A DNA stretch of 15,216 nucleotides from Pseudomonadota bacterium (lineage in GTDB: Bacteria; Pseudomonadota; Alphaproteobacteria; Sphingomonadales; Sphingomonadaceae), in NCBI GenBank assembly GCA_029781465.1, contig JAKOWQ010000293.1, positions 1-15,216 of the forward strand. The letters run 5' to 3'. The notes under the pieces are model-generated. The model was not told the DNA's origin. It saw only the letters and a program-made list of their open reading frames with translations, and made no database searches. This document shows, in pieces, positions 1-5,310 of this stretch (position 1 is its first letter; every line of letters begins with the position of its first letter). The position numbers and the translations under genes were made by a program.

Positions 1-62
1 CGTCCGCCCGAAACCAGCATGGCCAGATCGCGCCGCAGCAGGGGGAGAAAGGTGGCGCTCAT
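1..62 (-). CDS. ccmB: Heme exporter membrane subunit CcmB, N-terminal fragment (partial)
   Basis: Only the first 20 or so codons are in the window; the gene continues past the left edge on the minus strand. The ATG (reverse of 60-62) overlaps the ccmA stop in an ATGA arrangement. The visible peptide begins MSATFLPLLRRDLAMLVSGG, matching the short N-terminus of CcmB, in which a Leu/Arg-Arg-Asp stretch precedes the first membrane helix. CcmB is the integral membrane partner of CcmA in the System I cytochrome c maturation exporter, which works with CcmC, D and E in periplasmic heme delivery. The call rests mainly on position directly downstream of ccmA with translational coupling, since the fragment is too short to identify alone. 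Confidence 0.72.
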   Translation of the reverse strand, partial: MSATFLPLLRRDLAMLVSGG

Positions 63-637
63 GCCGCGAAGTCCGACAGCTCGATCCGACCCATGCCGGG
101 CAGGGCCAGCGGCTGGTGCGAGGCGATCAGGCAGATCCCGCCCTCGCGGCAATGCTGAGCGGCTATTTCCTCGACCAGAGCCACGCCCCGCGTATCGAGC
201 CCGTTGAGCGGCTCGTCGAGCAGCCAGAGGGGCACCTTCTGCCCGATCAGCCGGGCCAGCGCGGCGCGCTTTTTCTGCCCCGTGGAAAGATAGCGCACCG
301 GCACGTCCATCAGCCCGGCCAGCCCCAGCCGCGCGGCGGCGTTGTCGGCCGGGCCATCGAGCCGCTGCCAGAAGGCCAGGGCCCGGCCCAGCGGCAGGTG
401 CGGATCAAGCGCCGGGCGCTCGTCGATCAGCCCCAGCGCGCCATGCCGCTCAATGGTTCCGGCAAAGGCCGGCATCAGTCCGGCAACGATCCGCATCAGG
501 CTGGATTTGCCGATCCCGTTGGCTCCCGCCAGTTGCAGCGCCTCGCCGGGGCCGAGTGCGAAGCTCAGCCGCGCGAACAGCAGCCGGTCGCCCCGCCGGC
601 AGGCAAGGTCGGTCGCGGAAAGGCTGCACGCTTGCAT
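59..637 (-). CDS. ccmA: Heme exporter ATP-binding protein CcmA
   Basis: This is a 192-residue ABC ATPase, close to the usual CcmA length of about 200. Seen in the protein are Walker A GANGIGKS at 38-45, the ABC signature LSTGQ at 117-121, Walker B LLDEP at 139-143 with D-loop Leu147-Asp148, and the H-loop histidine at 174. The LSTGQKKR signature (rather than LSGGQ) is characteristic of CcmA. In the family, CcmA sits on the cytoplasmic face bound to CcmB and drives release of holo-CcmE from CcmC/D during cytochrome c biogenesis. The ATG at 637 is chosen because homology starts right after it; a longer in-frame reading up to 1108 runs antisense to other genes. Its stop overlaps the ccmB start. 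It is divergent from phhB with only about 48 bp between start codons, so the two promoters must be crowded or overlapping. Confidence 0.93.
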   Translation of the reverse strand: MQACSLSATDLACRRGDRLLFARLSFALGPGEALQLAGANGIGKSSLMRIVAGLMPAFAGTIERHGALGLIDERPALDPHLPLGRALAFWQRLDGPADNAAARLGLAGLMDVPVRYLSTGQKKRAALARLIGQKVPLWLLDEPLNGLDTRGVALVEEIAAQHCREGGICLIASHQPLALPGMGRIELSDFAA

Positions 638-685
638 GGGCGAGCGCGATAGTTGAAAGCACCGGGTCTGCCAAGGAGAGCCATG

Positions 686-976
686 ATGTCCGTTCCCCGC
701 CTGAGCCAGGCCGAAGTGGCCGCGCTGCTTGCCGAATTTCCGCAATGGTCCTTGCGCGATGACGGCAGGGCGATCGAACGCACGTTCACCTTCGCCAATT
801 TCAACGCGGCTTTCGGCTTCATGACCCGCGTTGCGCTCTATGCCGACAAGGCCGACCACCATCCCGAATGGTTCAACGTCTACAACCGGGTCGAGATCAC
901 CCTGACCACCCACGATGCCGATGGCCTTTCCGCCCGCGACGCCTCGATGGTGCGGGCGATCGCGGGGATGGTCTAA
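686..976 (+). CDS. phhB: Pterin-4a-carbinolamine dehydratase (4a-hydroxytetrahydrobiopterin dehydratase)
   Basis: A 96-residue protein, full length for the PCD/DCoH family. It has the core motif HHPEW at 58-62 followed by Asn64, Tyr66 and Val69, and a THDADGLS-type motif with His76, which together match the family's active-site histidines. The enzyme dehydrates 4a-hydroxytetrahydropterin after aromatic amino acid hydroxylation, allowing pterin cofactor recycling. In bacteria lacking phenylalanine hydroxylase it may instead support molybdopterin-related pterin chemistry. Two adjacent ATG codons (683 and 686) are possible starts. The second has AAGGAG at 673-678 at better spacing (7 nt), so it is used here. 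An upstream in-frame TTG at 653 is unlikely. The stop TAA overlaps the stop of the convergent dehydrogenase gene by three bases. No pterin-dependent hydroxylase gene lies in the window, so the physiological substrate is not shown by context. Confidence 0.9.
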   Translation: MSVPRLSQAEVAALLAEFPQWSLRDDGRAIERTFTFANFNAAFGFMTRVALYADKADHHPEWFNVYNRVEITLTTHDADGLSARDASMVRAIAGMV

Positions 977-1779
977 CCCCCCAGCGGCTTGAGCTGGCTG
1001 CGGGTCATCTTGCGCAGCCGCCCCGGCATCCAGCGCGCGGCGAAGGCCAGGCGGTGCGCGGTCTTGCCGACGCGGTTGTGCAAGGCGGTGCCGTGGACGG
1101 CGTTCCACGCGGCATCGGCCACTTCGCCAACCGGGGTGATCTCAAGACCCGCCTCGGTCACGCGGCTGCGGATATCCTCGTTGCTCATCGCATTGGGGGC
1201 ATGGTCGATCAGCGGGGTGTCGATGAAGCCGGGCATCAGATCGGCCACCTTGATCCCGTCTTCGGCCCATTCGGCATCGAGGCATTCGGTCAGCGCACGG
1301 ACCCCGAATTTGGTCGCCGAATAGACCGAGGCGCCCGGCGTGCCATAGATTCCCGCCGCGCTGGCCGTGTTGAGCAGGCACGATCCCGGCGCGCTGGCCT
1401 TCAGCCACTTGTGGGCGGCCTGGGCGCCGAACAGCACGCCCTTGAGGTTGATGTCGAGGCAGCGCTCGATCTCGCCCACGTTGTTCTCGATCAGCTGGCC
1501 GCCAAGCGGAATCCCGGCGTTGTTGAACAGCGCATCAATCCGGCCCCCGGCGGCGCTGGCAAAGGCTTCCAGCGCTTCGTCCCATGCCGCGCGGTCACGC
1601 ACGTCGAGCTTGTGGATCGAGCTTTGCCCGGCGGGCAGCATCGCGGCGGTTTCCTTCATGCCGCTCTCGTTGATGTCGGCGATCCCGACGAACCAGCCCT
1701 GCGATCCAAACCGGATCGCGGTCGCCCGGCCGATGCCCGAAGCTCCGCCGGTGATGAAAATCGACTTGCGCGCTGCCAC
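973..1779 (-). CDS. Short-chain dehydrogenase/reductase (classical SDR), substrate unknown
   Basis: A 268-residue classical SDR. Visible motifs are the cofactor loop TGGASGIG at 10-17, Asp35 at the end of the second beta strand (which usually favours NAD(H) over NADP(H)), NNAG at 86-89, Asn111, and the catalytic Ser140, Tyr153 and Lys157 (YSATK). MPGFIDTPL follows near 203-211. The substrate cannot be told from sequence; such proteins in sphingomonads act on secondary alcohols, steroids or degradation intermediates. The start is a GTG at 1779 preceded on the minus strand by GGGAGAG. A perfect 16-bp dyad lies 20 bp before the start and may be its operator. The last residues are arginine-rich and may be a surface tail. 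The AlkA-like gene is 39 bp upstream on the same strand, so read-through is possible, but the dyad argues for separate control. Confidence 0.88.
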   Translation of the reverse strand: MAARKSIFITGGASGIGRATAIRFGSQGWFVGIADINESGMKETAAMLPAGQSSIHKLDVRDRAAWDEALEAFASAAGGRIDALFNNAGIPLGGQLIENNVGEIERCLDINLKGVLFGAQAAHKWLKASAPGSCLLNTASAAGIYGTPGASVYSATKFGVRALTECLDAEWAEDGIKVADLMPGFIDTPLIDHAPNAMSNEDIRSRVTEAGLEITPVGEVADAAWNAVHGTALHNRVGKTAHRLAFAARWMPGRLRKMTRSQLKPLGG

Positions 1780-1798
1780 TGCTCTCTCCCGATTCGCA

Positions 1799-1814
1799 CT
1801 TACATTGATGTAAG
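1799..1814. promoter_or_regulatory. Perfect 16-bp dyad, candidate operator of the SDR gene
   Basis: CTTACAT-TG-ATGTAAG is a perfect inverted repeat with 7-bp arms and a 2-bp centre. It lies between the stop of the AlkA-like gene and the GTG of the SDR gene, ending 19 bp before that start codon. It is AT-rich in a very GC-rich setting and too tightly spaced to make a good RNA hairpin, so a DNA-binding dimer (for example a TetR-family repressor, often found with SDR genes) fits better than a terminator. No regulator gene is in the window. The assignment is inferred from symmetry and position. Confidence 0.5.
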
Positions 1815-1818
1815 CAGA

Positions 1819-2436
1819 TTACAGCGCCGGGTTGTTATAGCAATGCCAGGTGAAGATCGCGGTGGCGCCGCGGTGGGGGCGCCAGGCTTCCGCCAGCTCG
1901 CGGGTGCGCTTTTCGCTGGGACGTTCGGGCAGGTCGAGCAGTTTGGCGAGGCCGGCCTGAACCGCCAGATCGCCGGCCGGCCAGATGTCGGCGCGGCCTT
2001 CGGCGAAGAGCAGGTAGATCTCGGCCGACCAGCGCCCGATCCCCTTGATTCGGGTGAGCTGCTCGATCGCGTCCTCGTCGTCGGCGGGCAGGGCGTGGAA
2101 ATCGAGCGCGCCCTCGGCCACCAGTTCGCACAGGCTGCGCATGTAGCCCTGCTTCTGGCGCGAGAGGCCGCAGGCGCGCAGGGTATCGAAATCGGCGGCG
2201 AGCACCTTGGCGGGGTCGGGGTCGGTTCCGGCAAAATCCTCGAATTTGCGCCACATCGAAGCCGCCGCCGCAACGCTGACCTGCTGGCCGACGATGGTGC
2301 GCATCATCGTTACATGCCCGCGATCGCGAATGCGTGGTTCGGGATAGCCCGTCCGTTCGAGCGCACGGGCGATCCCCGGCTCGCGCGCAGCCACCGCATC
2401 GAGGCCCTGCTTGATCTGTTCTGCCGATAATCCCAT
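1819..2436 (-). CDS. AlkA-like DNA-3-methyladenine glycosylase (HhH-GPD family)
   Basis: A 205-residue base-excision repair glycosylase. It shows the IVGQQVS motif at 48-54, the helix-hairpin-helix segment KGIGRWSAE at 131-139 and the catalytic aspartate of the GPD part at Asp156 (WPAGDLAVQAG). In the family this aspartate assists removal of alkylated purines such as 3-methyladenine. Compared with E. coli AlkA (282 residues) it lacks the N-terminal TBP-like domain, which is normal for the compact DNA-3-methyladenine glycosylase 2 group. The ATG at 2436 is preferred, with AGGA five bases before it on the minus strand; a TTG at 2454 would add six residues. It is divergent from the ferredoxin gene with 85 bp between starts. 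No ada-type regulator is visible. Confidence 0.88.
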   Translation of the reverse strand: MGLSAEQIKQGLDAVAAREPGIARALERTGYPEPRIRDRGHVTMMRTIVGQQVSVAAAASMWRKFEDFAGTDPDPAKVLAADFDTLRACGLSRQKQGYMRSLCELVAEGALDFHALPADDEDAIEQLTRIKGIGRWSAEIYLLFAEGRADIWPAGDLAVQAGLAKLLDLPERPSEKRTRELAEAWRPHRGATAIFTWHCYNNPAL

Positions 2437-2476
2437 CGCGGTCCTGCTTGCCAAAGGTTAAGCGACCGATTAGCAG

Positions 2477-2492
2477 CCGCGCCAAGGCGCGG
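2477..2492. promoter_or_regulatory. GC-rich 16-bp dyad in the alkA-like/ferredoxin divergent region
   Basis: CCGCGCC-AA-GGCGCGG is a perfect inverted repeat with 7-bp arms around AA. It lies in the 85-bp space between two divergent start codons. A weak sigma70-like pair for the ferredoxin gene, TTGCCA (2448-2453) and TAGCAG (2471-2476) 17 bp apart, would place the dyad over the transcription start. It could be an operator or, as a 6-bp stem with a CAAG loop, a small 5' leader hairpin. In such GC-rich DNA a chance GC dyad is more likely than for the AT-rich dyad at 1799. Confidence 0.3.
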
Positions 2493-2521
2493 ATCATGCG
2501 CGAAGACAAGGAAGCTATGCA

Positions 2522-2839
2522 ATGCCCAAGCTGGTAGTGGTCAATCGTGCGGGTGAGGAAAAGACAGTCGAGGCCGCCGCCGGGCTCTCGGTGATGGAAG
2601 CCCTGCGCGAAAACGGGTTCGACGAATTGCTCGCGCTGTGCGGCGGATGCTGTTCCTGCGCGACCTGCCACGTCTATGTCGATCCCTCCTTTGCCGACAA
2701 GGTCAGCCCGATGAGCGAGGACGAGAATGACCTGCTCGAAAGTTCCGACCATCGCAATGCCATGTCGCGGCTTTCGTGCCAGCTGCACATGAGCGACGCG
2801 CTCGACGGTCTCAAGGTGACGATCGCCGCCGAAGACTGA
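2522..2839 (+). CDS. Adrenodoxin-type 2Fe-2S ferredoxin
   Basis: A 105-residue soluble electron carrier. The four cluster ligands follow CX5CX2CX36C exactly (Cys40, Cys46, Cys49, Cys86), the spacing of the adrenodoxin/putidaredoxin/ISC-ferredoxin group. Two further cysteines (43 and 44) lie inside the first loop, giving a cysteine-dense LCGGCCSCATC segment. Such ferredoxins feed electrons from an NAD(P)H ferredoxin reductase to cytochromes P450, Rieske-type oxygenases or the iron-sulfur cluster assembly machinery. No P450, reductase or isc gene is in the window, so its partner is unknown. The ATG has a clear AAGGAAG at 2508-2514, seven bases upstream. It appears to be a single-gene unit: divergent from the glycosylase gene and followed by a strong hairpin terminator. 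Confidence 0.93.
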   Translation: MPKLVVVNRAGEEKTVEAAAGLSVMEALRENGFDELLALCGGCCSCATCHVYVDPSFADKVSPMSEDENDLLESSDHRNAMSRLSCQLHMSDALDGLKVTIAAED

Positions 2840-2871
2840 TTTTTCCCGTGGCGAAACAAGCCGGGGTTTGC

Positions 2872-2914
2872 AGGGGCCAAGCGCAATTCCGTTGCGCCTG
2901 GCCCTTTGCTTTCC
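2872..2914 (+). terminator. Strong hairpin terminator after the ferredoxin gene
   Basis: Bases 2872-2886 pair with 2892-2906 to give a 15-bp stem with a single A-C mismatch (2880/2898) and one G-U pair, around the loop TTCCG. A pyrimidine-rich tail, TTTGCTTTCC, follows. It begins 32 bp after the ferredoxin stop and ends shortly before the next gene. The stem is far better than chance and fits intrinsic termination, although the T tract is interrupted. Confidence 0.75.
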
Positions 2915-2930
2915 TACCTCTGACCCTGCG

Positions 2931-3938
2931 ATGACGATCCAGACCGCCCGTCCTTCAAGCCTTGAGCTTATCGGCAATACGCCTCTGGTCCTGCTGCAAG
3001 GGCCAAGCGAGGCTGCGGGGTGCGAGATCTGGGGCAAGTGCGAATTCGCCAATCCCGGCGCCTCGGTAAAGGACCGCGCGGCGCTGTGGATCGTGCGCGA
3101 TGCCGAGGAGAAGGGCTTGCTGAAGCCCGGCGGCACCATAGTGGAAGGCACGGCGGGCAACACCGGGATCGGGCTGGCGCTGGTCGGCAATGCGCTGGGT
3201 TACAAGACCGTGATCGTCATGCCCGAAACCCAATCGCGCGAGAAGATGGATACCCTGCGCGCACTGGGGGCACAGCTGGTGTTGGTGCCGGCCGCGCCCT
3301 TTTCCAATCCCGGCCATTTCGTCCACACCTCGCGCCGCCTGGCCGAAGAGACCGAGGGCGCGATCTGGGCCAACCAGTTCGACAACGTCGCCAACCGCAA
3401 GGCCCATATCGAATCCACCGCACCCGAAATCTGGGAGCAGCTGGGCGGGCGGGTCGACGGCTTCACCTGCGCGGCGGGAACCGGGGGAACGATCGCCGGG
3501 GTGGGCATGGGCCTCAAGGCCTTTGACGAGACCATCCGCATCGCGCTGACCGATCCGCATGGCGCGGCGTTTTACAACTATTACGCCTGCGGCGAGCTGC
3601 GCGCCGAGGGTTCCTCGGTGGCCGAGGGGATCGGGCAGGGCCGGATCACCGCCAATCTCGACGGCGCGCCGATCGACACCCAGTTTCGCATTTCCGATGC
3701 CGAAGGGCTTGAATGGGTCACCCGGCTGCTGGCCGAAGAAGGGTTGTGTCTGGGGCTGTCCTCGGGGATCAACGTCGCCGGAGCAGTCGCGCTGGGGCGC
3801 CAGCTGGTGGCCGAGGGGCGCGAAGAGGCGCGGGTGGCGACGATCCTGGCCGATACCGGGTTTCGCTATCTCTCGACGCTCTACAACCCTGATTGGCTGC
3901 GCGCGAAGGGCTTGCCGGTCTTCCCCTGGCTGGGGTAG
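2931..3938 (+). CDS. Cysteine synthase-like PLP enzyme (CysK/Cds1 clade)
   Basis: A 335-residue fold-type II PLP enzyme. Lys47 in NPGASVKDRA is the Schiff-base lysine. The substrate loop reads TAGNTG at 74-79 where classical CysK has TSGNTG. The phosphate-binding loop is GTGGT at 183-187, and SSG at 277-279 contacts the pyridine ring. The known reaction of CysK is O-acetylserine plus sulfide to cysteine. The TAGNTG sequence and the C-terminus (NPDWLRAKGLPVFPWL) match, as I recall, a branch common in Rhizobiales and actinobacteria that includes M. tuberculosis Cds1, a cysteine desulfhydrase, so the physiological direction is open. The ATG at 2931 fits the family N-terminus; a TTG at 2868 would put the terminator stem inside the coding region. 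No clear Shine-Dalgarno precedes the ATG, suggesting a leaderless or weakly initiated message. The next gene starts 9 bp after the stop. Confidence 0.87.
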   Translation: MTIQTARPSSLELIGNTPLVLLQGPSEAAGCEIWGKCEFANPGASVKDRAALWIVRDAEEKGLLKPGGTIVEGTAGNTGIGLALVGNALGYKTVIVMPETQSREKMDTLRALGAQLVLVPAAPFSNPGHFVHTSRRLAEETEGAIWANQFDNVANRKAHIESTAPEIWEQLGGRVDGFTCAAGTGGTIAGVGMGLKAFDETIRIALTDPHGAAFYNYYACGELRAEGSSVAEGIGQGRITANLDGAPIDTQFRISDAEGLEWVTRLLAEEGLCLGLSSGINVAGAVALGRQLVAEGREEARVATILADTGFRYLSTLYNPDWLRAKGLPVFPWLG

Positions 3939-3947
3939 AACCGGCTC

Positions 3948-4295
3948 ATGGCCAGCCAGCCTCCCCAGAACCAGTCCGACGGGCGCATGGTGCCGCCGCT
4001 CAACGGCCTGCAGCACTTCACGCCCCCTTCCGCGCGCGAACTGCGCGCCCAGGCGGTGCAGCGGCTTCAGGCCGGGCTGTTCGGGATCGCGCTGATTGTG
4101 CTGATCGTTGCCCTGGCCAACATCATCAACGACCGTGCGCGGCAGAGCGATGCCGCATCGCCCGGCGGCGCCGAAGCTTCGGCCAGCGCCACGGGCGAGG
4201 CCAAGACCGATCCGCTGGCCGATGCCGGGGTGGTTCCGGCCAGCACACCGGAAAAGCCCGCCAGCCCCGCCCCCAGTGGCAATCCGCACAATTAG
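3948..4295 (+). CDS. Small single-pass membrane protein, unknown function
   Basis: A 115-residue protein that I do not recognise. It has a polar N-terminus with an Arg/Gln-rich stretch near 30-41, one strongly hydrophobic segment at about 43-60 (GLFGIALIVLIVALANII), and a low-complexity tail rich in Ala, Ser, Pro and Gly from about 65 to 115. This suggests a bitopic inner-membrane protein with a disordered domain on one side. It begins 9 bp after the cysteine synthase-like gene and its end overlaps the next gene by 20 bp, so the three are probably one transcript. The ATG at 3948 is used; Met14 is an alternative. A Shine-Dalgarno is not obvious, so translational coupling is likely. Codon use matches the neighbours, so there is no sign of recent transfer. 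Confidence 0.72.
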   Translation: MASQPPQNQSDGRMVPPLNGLQHFTPPSARELRAQAVQRLQAGLFGIALIVLIVALANIINDRARQSDAASPGGAEASASATGEAKTDPLADAGVVPASTPEKPASPAPSGNPHN

Positions 4296-5025
4296 TCGCC
4301 GCAGCGTTCTGGCAATCGGCGCGGTGCTCGCCGCGCTGGCGGCCGCGCTGGTCTGGCAAAATTCCGTCCGGCGCGCATCACTGCGCGAACCGGTGGGTCT
4401 GTTCACCACGCTCCCGATCCTGTGGGCGGAAAGCGGCGATGTCGGCGATCTGGTTTCAAGCCGGGCCGAACCGCATTGGGCGCGAAACGTCATCGGGAAA
4501 GCGGGACCGATCGTCCCGCTCGACGATCTTGCCCAGCCAGACAGGCTCGCGCCGCTGCAACGGATCGTGATGGCCCAGCCGCGCCCGCTCTCGCCCTCCG
4601 AGAATGTCGCGCTGGACCGGTGGGTTCGCGGCGGCGGCCGCCTTTTGCTGTTTGCCGATCCGATGCTGACCGAGGATTCGGCCTTCGCGCTGGGCGATCC
4701 GCGCCGACCGCAAACGAGCGTCCTGCTCTCGCCCATTCTGGGGCGCTGGGGACTGGAATTGCACTATGACGAGCGTCAGCCGTTCGGTGAGCACACGGGC
4801 GAGGCACTGGGGATCGCGGTGCCGGTGAACCTTGCGGGACGATTCGCGCTCGGGCCAGGCAGCGCCTGTGTGCTTTCGGGTGGAGGGCTGGCTGCGGATT
4901 GCCCGATCGGCAAGGGCCGTGTCCTCGTGCTCGCCGATGCCGCATTGTTCGAACGGGACGGGGCCGGCACAGCGCGCGTCGAAGCGCTTGATCACCTGCT
5001 CGAAACGGCCTTTGTCCGGCCCTGA
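4276..5025 (+). CDS. GldG/DUF4350-like protein with Tat-like N-terminus
   Basis: A protein of about 249 residues, probably starting at the GTG at 4276. It starts with TISRRSVLAIGA followed by a hydrophobic stretch to about residue 27, which resembles a twin-arginine signal (S-R-R-x-hydrophobic-Leu) or a signal anchor. The rest resembles the GATase-like part of GldG and DUF4350 proteins: PLSPSENVALDRWVRGGG and RLLLFADP in the middle, and GKGRVLVLADAALF near the C-terminus. Such domains occur as auxiliary, probably periplasmic parts of ABC-type systems, but no ABC ATPase or permease gene is nearby. Its function is unknown. The reading frame stays open upstream to 4108, but those codons lie inside the previous gene and look like out-of-frame low-complexity sequence. 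The family call is from recognition of style and is moderate. Confidence 0.7.
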   Translation: MAIRTISRRSVLAIGAVLAALAAALVWQNSVRRASLREPVGLFTTLPILWAESGDVGDLVSSRAEPHWARNVIGKAGPIVPLDDLAQPDRLAPLQRIVMAQPRPLSPSENVALDRWVRGGGRLLLFADPMLTEDSAFALGDPRRPQTSVLLSPILGRWGLELHYDERQPFGEHTGEALGIAVPVNLAGRFALGPGSACVLSGGGLAADCPIGKGRVLVLADAALFERDGAGTARVEALDHLLETAFVRP

Positions 5026-5145
5026 AGTCCGGATTCGGGGAAATTGCGGGACAGCAGCAGCAGTTTGCGCGAATCGCGCTGTAAATCGTTGATTTTCCGT
5101 CAGAACAAAACGCAAACATGAAAGCCTGCACAACCGGGTAAAGTC

Positions 5146-5174
5146 GAATCAAGCTAAGATTAATCAGTAGTTTA
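5146..5174 (+). promoter_or_regulatory. Candidate cell-cycle-controlled promoter element (GANTC, -10-like, CtrA-like)
   Basis: Within 29 bp lie GAATC (5146-5150, a GANTC site for CcrM methylation), TAAGAT (5155-5160, one mismatch to TATAAT at the third position plus one at the fourth), and TTAA-N7-TTTA (5160-5174, one base off the CtrA consensus TTAA-N7-TTAA). In alphaproteobacteria GcrA acts at methylated GANTC near the -10, and CtrA bound over a start site represses. No convincing -35 is seen. The element is inferred; each piece alone could be chance. Confidence 0.35.
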
Positions 5175-5284
5175 TCATTCAATCCCCGGATTTCCCGTAA
5201 TTTTCCCTTCCATCCCGGTCAGAGCGGCGATAAGGAACCATTTCATCGACAAGCAATTGCTTTGCCGCGTCCCGTTGGGGGCGG

Positions 5285-5310
5285 TCTGGCCGCGAGGGCG
5301 CGCGGCTGGA
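5285..5310 (+). promoter_or_regulatory. 5' leader hairpin directly before the mraZ ribosome binding site
   Basis: Bases 5285-5294 can pair with 5301-5310 (core GCCGCG/CGCGGC, two G-U pairs, closed outside by C-G and T-A) around the six-base loop AGGGCG. The stem ends three bases before GGAGG at 5314. Such a stem next to the Shine-Dalgarno could tune translation of mraZ or mark an RNA end. The region is GC-rich, so chance pairing is possible. Confidence 0.35.

Noticed and set aside
653..685. TTG start extending PhhB by 10 or so residues
   Set aside because: The extension would overlap the AAGGAG ribosome site; ATG at 683 or 686 fits the family start.
868..2430. Long plus-strand open frame (520 codons) across the SDR and AlkA-like genes
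   Set aside because: It runs antisense to two genes with intact family motifs, has Gly/Arg/His-rich composition typical of GC-rich shadow frames, and shows no domain.
2892..2920. TTGCGC/TACCTC as a firm promoter for the cysteine synthase-like gene
   Set aside because: Spacing is right but both hexamers are weak and the -35 lies in the terminator stem; kept only as a possibility within a finding.
2868..2930. Upstream TTG start for the cysteine synthase-like gene
   Set aside because: It would put the terminator stem inside the coding region and the added residues have no family match.
2955..4736. Long minus-strand open frame (593 codons) opposite the cysteine synthase-like and GldG-like genes
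   Set aside because: Antisense to conserved coding sequence and rich in Arg/Gly/Pro without motifs; third-position GC bias of the real genes keeps this frame open.
5067..5079. GCGCG-AAT-CGCGC stem as terminator of the upstream operon
   Set aside because: The stem is only 5 bp and is not followed by a T tract.
5270..5300. E. coli-type TGGGN MraZ boxes on the plus strand
   Set aside because: One TGGGG occurs near 5274 but no second copy at the 10-bp period follows.
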